A DNA stretch of 34,954 nt from Spartobacteria bacterium (GTDB lineage: Bacteria > Verrucomicrobiota > Verrucomicrobiia > Chthoniobacterales > UBA10450): contig PLCM01000023.1 of the NCBI GenBank assembly GCA_003134765.1, positions 1 through 34,954 of the forward strand, written 5' to 3'. Positions 15,892-23,129 of the stretch are shown in pieces. A program made the position numbers and the translations under genes. Each line of letters begins with the position of its first letter. The stretch's first letter is position 1. Below the pieces are notes generated by a model. It did no database searches, had not been told where the DNA came from, and saw only the letters and a program-made list of their open reading frames with translations.

Positions 15892-16436
15892 GCCAACCCC
15901 AGTCGGCCTAACCTAATTGCCATGGCCTCCTCCGAAACATTAAAAAGCCGCGCCAGTTCAGGAAGGCTTTGCGTTTTTTCGAACGCCTGGCGCACCAACG
16001 TCTCCGGCATCAAGAGCGCCGCCGCGAATTGGTTGGCTTGAACTTCAACGGACTTGGGAGCTGATTCGCCTGCTTCGGCGTCTCGGAATAAATCGACTTG
16101 GGTGTCGACGAAATCGCCATCTGACAGCAAATGGAGAAAATGATGGCCTAGTTCGTGGGCGATCGTGAACCTCTTACGGAAGGGAACATCGCTCTGATTA
16201 ACCAGAATCGTGACATTGGACCCCCGCTTGGCGACCAGGCCTGACAGGTTTTCGTCGGAAAACTTGGCGTTATTCACCCGGATACCCTCACGATTCGCGA
16301 GCGTGACAGGATCGACAGGGATCGAAAACAACCCGTGACTTCGCAGGATTTCCGCAGCCTGATCCTCAATTTCTCGACGGGATCGTGGCGGGGGGGCTAC
16401 CGCTGCATGTTGGTCGGGCATATTCGGATTTGGCAT
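15888..16436 (-). CDS. ImmA/IrrE-family metallopeptidase
   Basis: This is a gluzincin-type zinc protease domain protein, 182 residues from the chosen ATG. The zinc site HELGH is at residues 94-98 and the third ligand probably Glu131 in VEVQANQFAAALLMPE, the usual ImmA/IrrE layout; SLPELARLFNVSEEAMAIRLGRLGL closes the domain. Known members cleave repressors (ImmA of ICEBs1, IrrE of Deinococcus) and are frequent in mobile elements and toxin-antitoxin loci. The frame is open to 16598, but the start there would overlap the divergent recombinase gene; neither start has a clear ribosome site. No Xre-type repressor is fused or adjacent, so its target is unknown. It leads the five-gene operon. Confidence 0.85.
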   Translation of the reverse strand: MPNPNMPDQHAAVAPPPRSRREIEDQAAEILRSHGLFSIPVDPVTLANREGIRVNNAKFSDENLSGLVAKRGSNVTILVNQSDVPFRKRFTIAHELGHHFLHLLSDGDFVDTQVDLFRDAEAGESAPKSVEVQANQFAAALLMPETLVRQAFEKTQSLPELARLFNVSEEAMAIRLGRLGLA

Positions 16437-16583
16437 TGTCGGTACTACTGGCCCCGATGCAAGAAGCGGATTTTCCCGGCGCAACCGATCACGAATGCCT
16501 AATAGAGCCGCGATGCACAATACTTGTGCCCCATGTTTCAATGGTTTGTTACCGCATGAACCGGCGTTCGCCCGATAACAAAT

Positions 16584-17261
16584 ATGACAAAACAACAATC
16601 AAGACACTGGGTCTGTTATTACCGGGTATCGACGCAACGACAGGGCGAGAGTGGTTTGGGGCTCGCGGCACAGAGAACAGCTGTCGAAGAATTCGTGCAA
16701 GCGCGGGGCGGGGCGATAGTCGCCACTTTCATGGAAACCGAGTCGGGAAAGAAGATCAGCAACCGACCCCAACTGCAGGCCGCACTCGCACTCTGTCGGC
16801 GCACCCGAGCGACGTTAATCATCGCCAAGCTGGACCGGCTCGCTCGCAACGTTCATTTCATTTCAGGTCTGTTGGAGACCGGAGTGGAATTTCTCGCCGT
16901 TAATCAGCCGACGAAAGATCGATTCATGTTGCACCTGCACGCGGCGTTTGCGGAGGAGGAGGCGCGGCGGATTTCGATTCGGACCAAGGAGGCGCTGGCG
17001 GCCGCGAAGCGCCGGGGCGTCGATATCGGCGCAACGGGCCGCGTGTTGGCAGCACGGCACAAAGCGAATGCTCTTCAACGCGCGAAATCGTACGCGCCAA
17101 TCGTAACAGAACTTCGCAGGGTTGGGATAAATCAAGTTCGGGAGACGCGCGATGAATTGAATCGCCGTGGCGTTTTGTCGCCCGATGGCGCTCGGTGGCA
17201 CCTTCCCAGCACGCACAAAATGTTAAAGCGGCTTGATCTCCTGGCTCGCCTCGCAATTTGA
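16584..17261 (+). CDS. Serine site-specific recombinase (resolvase family)
   Basis: A 225-residue resolvase/invertase-type recombinase. YYRVSTQRQ near the N-terminus carries the catalytic Ser, and LIIAKLDRLARNVHFISGLLE carries the Arg-rich active-site helix. EEEARRISIRTKEALAAAKRRG corresponds to the E-helix, followed by a C-terminal DNA-binding region with NQVRETRDELNRRGVLSPDGARWHLPSTHKML. It lacks the long extension of large serine integrases. It is divergent from the ImmA operon with 147 bp between starts. Such enzymes act on DNA of mobile elements; paired crossover sites were not identified. Confidence 0.9.
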   Translation: MTKQQSRHWVCYYRVSTQRQGESGLGLAAQRTAVEEFVQARGGAIVATFMETESGKKISNRPQLQAALALCRRTRATLIIAKLDRLARNVHFISGLLETGVEFLAVNQPTKDRFMLHLHAAFAEEEARRISIRTKEALAAAKRRGVDIGATGRVLAARHKANALQRAKSYAPIVTELRRVGINQVRETRDELNRRGVLSPDGARWHLPSTHKMLKRLDLLARLAI

Positions 17262-17289
17262 CCAGGAAGATTGAGACGGTTGCGCAGCG

Positions 17290-17712
17290 TCAAGTCATAA
17301 AACGACGCAGACGATTTGCGATCCCCTTTCCTTTCAGCTCGCACTCCCACACAGTGAGCACTCGCCAACGCATTCGTTTAAGCTTTGCGATCGCCCAAGC
17401 ATCTCGGGCGACGTTTCGCCCGATTTTTTGTCGCCAGTATGCGTTGTTGCGTTTTGGGACGCGCCGTCCGCGAGGGCAATCGTGGCCATGCCAAAAGCAA
17501 CCGTTGACGAAAATTGCCCGTTTTCGATTCTTGATAGCGATATCCGGGCAACCGGGCAGGTCGCGACGGTGTAGCCGGTAGCGAAAACCCAGCGCAAATA
17601 ATATCCGCCGAACCTGAATTTCAGGCCCTGTGTCAATCGACTTTATCGCCCGCATAATGCGGGAGCGAAGTTCAATCGGCGTCTCCGTCGCTGGACTCGT
17701 CTTGGATCCCAC
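17290..17712 (-). CDS. vsr: Very short patch repair endonuclease (Vsr)
   Basis: A 140-residue Vsr nuclease, the normal length. It nicks next to T:G mismatches that arise when 5-methylcytosine deaminates. Family signatures are clear: RSRIMRAIKSIDTGPEIQVRRILF, LPGCPDIAIKNRKRAIFVNGCFWHGHDCP, RNNAYWRQKIGRNVARD and VWECEL near the end. It lies in the same orientation downstream of a C5-cytosine methyltransferase, its usual partner, and its start lies inside the end of the GIY-YIG gene (41-bp overlap). An alternative start is Met20. Confidence 0.95.
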   Translation of the reverse strand: MGSKTSPATETPIELRSRIMRAIKSIDTGPEIQVRRILFALGFRYRLHRRDLPGCPDIAIKNRKRAIFVNGCFWHGHDCPRGRRVPKRNNAYWRQKIGRNVARDAWAIAKLKRMRWRVLTVWECELKGKGIANRLRRFMT

Positions 17713-18271
17713 GGCGAAATACTTCCTCCCCCTGTCGCAAGAATTGCTGATGATAGGATTCCAATCGTTCGAAGTGCGCCCGCAATGAACGTCGAAGCTG
17801 CTGGGAATCCTTCACGTTCAAAATGTGATCAACCAGCCGCTGATAGTGTTCAATCTGCCGCGGCAACCGCAAAACTGGATTCCGTCTCGCCTCTATCTCT
17901 TCATCAGAGATTACTTGCACCCGTTGACGTGTCGGCTCTCGAAACTTTAGTTTCCCGGGATTCACTGGAATCGATCCATTCATCATCATTTTCTGCTCAT
18001 TGAAGCGATGAAACAGATGTCCTTCGAGCGGCCCAATCATCGCAACATCCGCGACGGGCCAGGCCCAGACGAACGCGACTTCCCAAACATCTACTTGCCT
18101 ATTCGCGATGATGTCTGAGCGGGCTGAAGTAAGGTGCCGCCGGACTCTAGCGCGAATTCCGTCAACTGACTGACCGATATAGATAGGGACCTCGTCCAAA
18201 TCACATAAGGCATACACGCCGATCTCTTCGGTGAGATCACGTATCTTTTGCGAGCGGAATCTGATCGACAC
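17672..18271 (-). CDS. GIY-YIG nuclease, candidate restriction endonuclease
   Basis: A 199-residue protein with an N-terminal GIY-YIG domain: GVY at 18-20, YIG at 31-33, an Arg in RARVRRH (40-46), the metal-binding Glu83 in GPLEGHLFHRFN, and Asn104 in PVNPGK. The expected catalytic residues are therefore all present. The rest is helical with a coiled-coil-like tail. Size and the neighbouring C5 methyltransferase and Vsr genes suggest a type II restriction enzyme of the Eco29kI sort; a repair or homing role is the alternative. An inserted-looking 563-bp element separates it from the methyltransferase gene, which may have changed its expression. Confidence 0.75.
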   Translation of the reverse strand: MSIRFRSQKIRDLTEEIGVYALCDLDEVPIYIGQSVDGIRARVRRHLTSARSDIIANRQVDVWEVAFVWAWPVADVAMIGPLEGHLFHRFNEQKMMMNGSIPVNPGKLKFREPTRQRVQVISDEEIEARRNPVLRLPRQIEHYQRLVDHILNVKDSQQLRRSLRAHFERLESYHQQFLRQGEEVFRRGIQDESSDGDAD

Positions 18272-18439
18272 TGTTGTGAGATATCACAACTGCGCATCAG
18301 TAGTCCAGCCACGCGTGACAACGGTAGTGTCCAAATTTGTCCCAAAAGCGGAACGGCTGATCCCGGCGGTGGAATATCTTCCGACCGGCACAGAACTGCG
18401 CCGTGAACGCAATTCGTTATAAAACATGGGTTTAGAACA

Positions 18440-18655
18440 ATGTCTTTGCGCGTGGCATGGGCATTGCATAAGGTTACGGACAAGATGTGGGAAATCGATC
18501 CCGTTGATCTTTGGACCGCCGTGGCTCTCGTGGTGGGGTATTCACTCCCGTTTCTCGCGCTAGAGATAGAGTTCAAACTGCAAGAATTAAAAAAGCGCTC
18601 AGAAGACAAAGAGATACAGAAGGCGATCCTGAGGCGACTTACCGGCCACGATTAA
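18440..18655 (+). CDS. Small membrane-anchored hypothetical protein inside the 563-bp element
   Basis: A 71-residue ORF with one hydrophobic segment (about residues 24-42, LWTAVALVVGYSLPFLALE) followed by a charged helix FKLQELKKRSEDKEIQKAILRRL. This layout, one membrane helix and a basic/acidic cytoplasmic tail, is protein-like. It is the only plus-strand gene in the restriction-modification region and ends six bases before the stop of a convergent small ORF. No clear ribosome site precedes the ATG. Function is unknown. Confidence 0.5.
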   Translation: MSLRVAWALHKVTDKMWEIDPVDLWTAVALVVGYSLPFLALEIEFKLQELKKRSEDKEIQKAILRRLTGHD

Positions 18656-18660
18656 GAATC

Positions 18661-18876
18661 TTATTTGCTTCTCGCCGTGGCCGCAATCGCCACTTTGACG
18701 GCAGTCTCCGCTGAATCCACAGGCGGAATCTCCAAAACGGTCGTGTATTGCGGCTCGTCATTTTCGAGATACGACCATGCGTAGCACCGCTTTGCTTTCG
18801 GATGGCCTTCAAGATCGAAAATCTCAACAACGCCATCCCACGCGATTTGCCCCTGAAATAGTTCAATCTTTCGAAT
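18661..18876 (-). CDS. Small conserved-looking protein without a standard start codon
   Basis: The minus strand reads about 71 residues: a start-like IRKIELFQGQIAWDGVVEIF, then EGHPKAKRCYAWSY, and a tail TTVLEIPPVDSAETAVKVA. The text is clearly protein-like and resembles small verrucomicrobial proteins, but no ATG, GTG or TTG is in frame before it; the only candidate is an ATT at 18876-18874, within the inverted terminus of the element. The frame is the same as that of the methyltransferase, whose TGA lies at 18903-18901, eight codons upstream. Options are an ATT start, a start lost by mutation of ATG, or readthrough. It may be a decayed gene. Confidence 0.5.
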   Translation of the reverse strand: MRKIELFQGQIAWDGVVEIFDLEGHPKAKRCYAWSYLENDEPQYTTVLEIPPVDSAETAVKVAIAATARSK

Positions 18877-18900
18877 TAGGACACTACCGTGACAACGGAT

Positions 18901-20040
18901 TCAGGCGGCGACGGCCTGCCGGTTATTTTCGTCGAGAATCAAGTCGAGAAGGTTCTGCGCCAAAAAACGGACTACGTCCACGGCAACGCCGTCGCCCGCC
19001 AAATGGTACGCTCCGTTGTACGAGGACGGCAGAACGTATTCCTCGGGTAAACCCATCAGGCGCGCAGCCTCGCGTGGTGATAGCAACCGCGACTTCACTT
19101 TCCCTCCATCAACTACAAGAATGGTCTGACGACTGGAGCCGCCTACCGGCGTCCGCAAGCATCCAGAAACCTTGTCGAACCGAACTTCTGCTCGTTGAAT
19201 GCCCCCACGCATCCTTTTGTAAAGTCCTCCAATAAGACGGCGATTTGTCGCGCGGGAGAGCCGTTTCGCCTCGCGAACTTTTTCGGCGTTAACGGGACTC
19301 ATCATCGCCAACAAGCGCTTCGTCTCAGCGGCAGTGTGCCAATCCACTCCTTGCGGGGGTTCTTCGATCAGGTCCGCGAAGTCGCGAACTCGATTTGGTG
19401 GAGCTGGTAAACTCCACCAAACCCAACTTGCCCGGACGGATTTCGGCAGGCGACTATACGCGCGTTCGACGCTGGAGGGATGCCAATAGGCCGGTTCATT
19501 TGCCGTCGTCGTCTCCGGGAGGGCGACGGCGCGATGCGCTGCGATAATGAAAAGTCTCGGCCTCGATTGCGGCAGCCAGTGAATCGCGTCGATGACGACC
19601 GCGCCGAAACGATATTTTGCTCGATGCAGGGAGGAGGCGATGGTCTTGAAATCGTTCCCACCGTGGCTGGTGAGCGCGCCGCAAACGTTCTCCAGCACTA
19701 CGACAGATGGAGCCCGCCTAGATTTTCCAAGCTCTTTGATTAGTCGCCAAAAGGGCCAGAACGTACCGGACCGCGAACCGCCTAGACCCGCGCCCGAACC
19801 AGCCAACGATAAATCCTGACATGGAAAAGAAGCCCACGCCAAGTCAGCGCGTCCCACGAGCTGATCAGGCCTCACAATTGCGATGTCGGTATCCAACAGT
19901 TCAATCGCTGGCGCGAAGTTACGGCGATATGCTGCGACCTTCTTGCTGTCGTTATCGTTTGCAAAAACGCACTCCCAGCCCGACCCGAGACCGATTCGTA
20001 CCATGCCGCCGCCCGCAAAGAATTCGTAAAATGACTTCAT
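18901..20040 (-). CDS. C5-cytosine DNA methyltransferase
   Basis: A 379-residue DNA methyltransferase that adds a methyl group to C5 of cytosine. Motif I is YEFFAGGGM (5-13), motif IV SFPCQDLSLAG with catalytic Cys74, motif VI LENV (116-119), motif VIII QSRPRLFIIA, and motif X AGDGVAVDVVRFLAQN near the end, in normal order. The frame is open further upstream, but the ATG at 20040 starts directly at motif I and lies 11 bases after the preceding stop. Downstream, beyond the inserted element, lie a GIY-YIG nuclease and vsr, which fits a type II restriction-modification set. The recognition sequence cannot be told. Confidence 0.94.
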   Translation of the reverse strand: MKSFYEFFAGGGMVRIGLGSGWECVFANDNDSKKVAAYRRNFAPAIELLDTDIAIVRPDQLVGRADLAWASFPCQDLSLAGSGAGLGGSRSGTFWPFWRLIKELGKSRRAPSVVVLENVCGALTSHGGNDFKTIASSLHRAKYRFGAVVIDAIHWLPQSRPRLFIIAAHRAVALPETTTANEPAYWHPSSVERAYSRLPKSVRASWVWWSLPAPPNRVRDFADLIEEPPQGVDWHTAAETKRLLAMMSPVNAEKVREAKRLSRATNRRLIGGLYKRMRGGIQRAEVRFDKVSGCLRTPVGGSSRQTILVVDGGKVKSRLLSPREAARLMGLPEEYVLPSSYNGAYHLAGDGVAVDVVRFLAQNLLDLILDENNRQAVAA

Positions 20041-20051
20041 CCGCTTCGTGC

Positions 20052-20267
20052 TCAGTTGTCGCTCGGGTCGGCGGATAAATCGATCAGCAAACCGAAGTCC
20101 CTTTCGAACGAAAGGGACACAATGGCGTCCGACCCGTCCGGTGATACAGCCCAACGACCACCCTCTTGCGTCTCCCCAAGGCAAACGCCCTCGCGTCCGG
20201 CGAATTCGCCCTGCAAAATGATAACGCGGGCTCCGCAAATCCTCGAGTGCGTCGCGTCGTCGGCCAT
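20052..20267 (-). CDS. Small KOW-like protein upstream of the methyltransferase
   Basis: A 71-residue protein with GARVIILQGEFAGREGVCLG, which matches the KOW/SH3-like beta-barrel pattern found in ribosome- and RNA-polymerase-binding proteins, followed by WAVSPDGSDAIVSLSFERDFGLLIDLS. It is 11 bases ahead of the methyltransferase start and surely in the same operon. Whether it controls the methyltransferase or is an independent small gene is not known. It appears to belong to a set of tiny proteins common in verrucomicrobial accessory regions (impression from memory). Confidence 0.7.
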   Translation of the reverse strand: MADDATHSRICGARVIILQGEFAGREGVCLGETQEGGRWAVSPDGSDAIVSLSFERDFGLLIDLSADPSDN

Positions 20268-20345
20268 GCCGAGAGAATATCAGTGGTGAATTTCCTCCAC
20301 AAGGCCGACGCGGCGCTTCCCCTAAGAGGCAAGGGCGGCCGCACT

Positions 20346-20552
20346 TCAGTCCTTCGTCTGGACGGGCACGATGCGGAAGCCGAGCATGTCGAGCGGAATC
20401 CGTTCTTGCCGACAGTTTAGGAAAAAGCCTTGTGGTCTGCGCATCGCGAGGAACCCGGCGATGTGTTGTCCTATCAACTCCAGCTCCATCGGCTCTGGTG
20501 TCGTTGGCAGTTCGCAGTCGTCGCGTGTTTCAGCAATGACGTAGTATTTCAT
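20346..20552 (-). CDS. Small hypothetical protein, first gene of the methyltransferase row
   Basis: A 68-residue protein beginning MKYYVIAETRDDCELPTTPEPME and containing LIGQHIAGFLAMRRPQGFFLNCRQERIPLDMLGF. It is protein-like, without membrane segment or known motif. It lies 78 bp upstream of the KOW-like gene in the same orientation and could head the operon. It may be a small DNA- or protein-binding accessory factor; no evidence decides this. Confidence 0.65.
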   Translation of the reverse strand: MKYYVIAETRDDCELPTTPEPMELELIGQHIAGFLAMRRPQGFFLNCRQERIPLDMLGFRIVPVQTKD

Positions 20553-20607
20553 GGCTCAAGGGCTATCGAAGGCTAGCAGATGGACGCGACCCGGGCTACC
20601 GCCTAGT

Positions 20608-20800
20608 TTACCTAGGCACGCTCCAGAGTGGCTCAAGGTCTTTATCGTCCAAGGCCGTCAGCCGCCAGTTCGGATCGATTCGCAAACGCTTGTTTCAGGT
20701 AATCCTTCGCGGCGTCCAGCTCGCCGAGCTGGCAGTGATAACATGCGAGGTTGAAAGGGATGACGGGCTCGCTGGGGAATTGTTCTTTCGCTGAATGACC
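20608..20800 (-). pseudogene. Frameshifted C-terminal remnant of a TPR protein
   Basis: Minus-strand translation gives PFNLACYHCQLGELDAAKDYL followed by KQAF, a typical TPR helix pair, but then runs into a stop at 20644-20642. A one-base frame change near 20683 restores the expected continuation RIDPNWRLTALDDKDLEPLW and ends at 20610-20608. A stop also lies directly before the segment. It is a decayed fragment of a TPR gene, with no start. Confidence 0.65.
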
Positions 20801-20831
20801 CTATAGGCAACTCCACCTTCGGGTTTCGAGA

Positions 20832-22523
20832 TCACGGAGGTATTGAGGCTGGCGTGCGCATTTGCGAGGCTTCCGGCGTAGGCGACCTGCTGTTCTGTTC
20901 GTCGAGTTCGCGTGAGTGTTTCTCACGGCGCTGAATTAGCAGCTTTTCCATCTTTTCCACATCTGCGGCCAAATCAGCATCCCGTTTTCGTGCTTCGTCA
21001 GACATCTTTACACCAGTGGGATCGTTCAATCTCTTTGCTAAGTCATGGGCTTTGTTTATTTGCTCTTGTTCAAGAGATAGTTCGGCACGGCGTCGCCTCT
21101 CATTAGGATTCATGTCGGCTGGCAAATTGGCAGTCGCTCGGCGGATATCTTCCTCCTTCCTTTCTCTCTCGATCGCGGCCTGCTGTTGATGCTGTTTGTC
21201 GTCCCAAATGCCCTGCCATCCATGCAATCGTGCCTGAAAGTACAGTCCGCAGCTAATACAACCGATAACAAGAACAGCAGAGAACATAGCCCCAAAACTT
21301 TTACCTACCGTTGGCAACAGTTCGTCAGCGTAATCGCTTATACCCCATTTCCTCCGCGCCATTTCTGGAGGTGCCGCCAGGAAAGACGGCTCGTCTGGCT
21401 GAGCATTCTCCTCGGCCGCTCTCGATCGCCGCGCAACCACTTCCGCTAGTGCAAACTGAAGCGCGCATTTGTACCGAGTAGCTACACTTTCAACAGTGGC
21501 TGTTGCTATGTTTCCGACATCGATAGAAATCCTACGATTCTCATCTAGCAGTATCGCTGCCGTTCTGGAATGATCCAGGCTTGCTAATGAAGCCGCGAGG
21601 GTTTCGGATTGCGTATGCCGAAGAAAACTTTCTAGCAAAGCGTCACGATCCGCTCCCGAATCAGGCGGCAGGATTAGGACAGCGCGGCTCAAAAGTCCTT
21701 TGTCCAAAAGCGTCACGGCCTCCCAAGCGACTCCCATCGTATGACCCAATACGAGAATGACTGCTTGCGCCTGATCCATCCAACCAGTCACCCACTCTTT
21801 CCACGAATCGTCGGGTACATAGTCCCGGGCTGCCCCGACTGGGGGCAACCTTTCGCCGGGTTGTCCAATGGCCACTACCGGGCCGACAAGAAATCCCGTG
21901 TCAACAATAACTGTCTCAAGCGCGGATTCACGGATTCTGGTTTCATCGGCAAAAGCTCGCAAATACACTACTGGCGACCGGGTATCACGCTGGCGTAGCT
22001 CGCTGGCGGATAAACTCGCGTGCTGCTCTGCTAATGCGCAGAGCTTCTTGCGCCGACCTTTGGCGAACTCTATTCCCCACAGTTTGCCCGTAAACAAGCT
22101 AACACTCCATCCAAAAATCGTTGCCAGATCAGCCCTGTTGAGTCTTTTCTCCGCCTCGATGCGATCATAGTCGAATCGCGCCATTGCTGCTGCGCGAGCT
22201 TGCGCCTCGGTTTTGGGATTCAAAATCCTCACGCGGGCATCATGGATAAAGTCTGGTCGGAGGAAGATACGGTTCATGCCGTTGACAACTGACCTGGCCA
22301 CAAATCCGAAACATAAGCCGAGCAATATCGTTGATGCGCCAAGCTCGTACCGGTGTGCCGCTATGTAGAAACCGCCGACGAATAAGGCAACAACAACACC
22401 GAGAAACGCAAGCCCTTTTAACGCAATTAAAGTCCCTTCACGCCCACTCCGCAGAAAACGGGTAACGTCAATGTGTATGACCGGGGATTGTGACTCCGTT
22501 TGTTGAATGCTATCGAATGGCAC
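20832..22523 (-). CDS. Membrane protein with a Rossmann/TIR-like middle domain
   Basis: A 563-residue protein starting with GTG. Two membrane segments lie at about 35-57 and 60-79, and one at about 403-425. Between them, residues about 182-295 form an alternating strand-helix domain (PVVYLRAFADE, TGFLVGPVVAIGQPGERLPPVGAARDYVPDDSWKEWV, AQAVILVLGHTMGVAWEAVTLL, RAVLILPP) that recalls TIR or deoxyribosyltransferase-like folds. The C-terminal 130 residues are a charged, coiled-coil-like tail. I cannot name the family. Its place beside restriction and STAND genes makes a membrane-linked signalling or defence role possible, but housekeeping roles are open. Confidence 0.75.
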   Translation of the reverse strand: MPFDSIQQTESQSPVIHIDVTRFLRSGREGTLIALKGLAFLGVVVALFVGGFYIAAHRYELGASTILLGLCFGFVARSVVNGMNRIFLRPDFIHDARVRILNPKTEAQARAAAMARFDYDRIEAEKRLNRADLATIFGWSVSLFTGKLWGIEFAKGRRKKLCALAEQHASLSASELRQRDTRSPVVYLRAFADETRIRESALETVIVDTGFLVGPVVAIGQPGERLPPVGAARDYVPDDSWKEWVTGWMDQAQAVILVLGHTMGVAWEAVTLLDKGLLSRAVLILPPDSGADRDALLESFLRHTQSETLAASLASLDHSRTAAILLDENRRISIDVGNIATATVESVATRYKCALQFALAEVVARRSRAAEENAQPDEPSFLAAPPEMARRKWGISDYADELLPTVGKSFGAMFSAVLVIGCISCGLYFQARLHGWQGIWDDKQHQQQAAIERERKEEDIRRATANLPADMNPNERRRRAELSLEQEQINKAHDLAKRLNDPTGVKMSDEARKRDADLAADVEKMEKLLIQRREKHSRELDEQNSRSPTPEASQMRTPASIPP

Positions 22524-22717
22524 AGCGGAAGAGTCTATCAGAGAACGCAGAGAGTGAGAATCGAAAATCGGTTAGCGGCCGGCGTTGTATCGGATTGCGT
22601 GAACTTGCGCGGAGTCTCCCTGTGACGGGATTCTGCCGCGGTAGATAAGGGTGAATCTCACGGTATGCGCATGGGGCTAAAGGCCGCGAAAAACCGGACG
22701 CAATTTTCCGTTTTACA

Positions 22718-22927
22718 TCAAGGCGCCAACTCAGCCCTCGGATGCAAGAATTTTGACCAGCCGAGCTTCTCAAGTTTGTTCACGGCCCGCTTTTTCCCTG
22801 CGCGTGCATCGGCGACCAGCGCTTTTTTCAGCTTCGCGTCGTGTCCCGGCAAGAAGCGGCCGCCCTTTGTCCGCCCCCCGCATCCACACAGGCATTCACG
22901 AAGTTTGATCTTTGCTTTGGTGTTCAT
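22718..22927 (-). CDS. Small Cys-rich protein (CxCGCG type)
   Basis: A 69-residue basic protein with RECLCGCGGRTKGGRFLPGHDAKLKKALV, a short motif that may bind zinc, seen in small proteins of Verrucomicrobia and some phages. Its first 25 codons and 120 bp of its upstream region are repeated at 29361-29557, where the gene copy is cut off. Here the gene looks whole. No function is known; a DNA- or RNA-binding role is guesswork. Confidence 0.65.
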   Translation of the reverse strand: MNTKAKIKLRECLCGCGGRTKGGRFLPGHDAKLKKALVADARAGKKRAVNKLEKLGWSKFLHPRAELAP

Positions 22928-23048
22928 GTTACCATTAAAATATTGGCGTCAATTCCTCTCCGGCCGACCACGCTCCTGTGCTTTTTAAGGGATAGTTCTT
23001 CGCCGAAATATCGGGACGAATTGACGGGCGACAGGCGTCAGCGCTCGC
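22853..23048. repeat. 196-bp direct repeat, left copy
   Basis: Same orientation as 29361-29557. It holds the first 25 codons of the Cys-rich gene and its upstream region. The upstream part has the inverted repeat CGTCAATTC (22947-22955) / GAATTGACG (23018-23026) and the small hairpin CCGA-AATA-TCGG (23002-23013). The copies differ mainly in the 20 bp after CCGGCCGACC and near the right end. Confidence 0.85.
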
Positions 23049-23129
23049 TACAGTAATCGCGCTTGCGCGCCGTCGAGAATCACCAAGTTCCTTAACCTCC
23101 CTCGACGGCAGGAGGTATTCCCCGCGGCG

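Larger units (their letters stand above)
18325..18887. mobile_element. 563-bp element with inverted ends and 11-bp flanking direct repeat
   Basis: The ends are inverted: TAGTGTCC (18325-18332) and GGACACTA (18879-18886); extended, 18321-18337 and 18874-18890 match in 16 of 17 positions. The direct repeat CGTGACAACGG lies at 18314-18324 and again at 18888-18898, as expected for a target-site duplication. No transposase is inside; it holds two small convergent ORFs. It resembles a MITE or non-autonomous cassette between a methyltransferase gene and a nuclease gene. Confidence 0.6.

Noticed and set aside
18639..18866. 75-residue ATG-started minus-strand ORF
   Set aside because: It is arginine-rich shadow text; the protein-like reading lies in a different minus frame (18661-18876).
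22510..22773. Minus-strand ORF upstream of the membrane protein
   Set aside because: Shadow of the intergenic region and of the Cys-rich gene, with no recognisable pattern.
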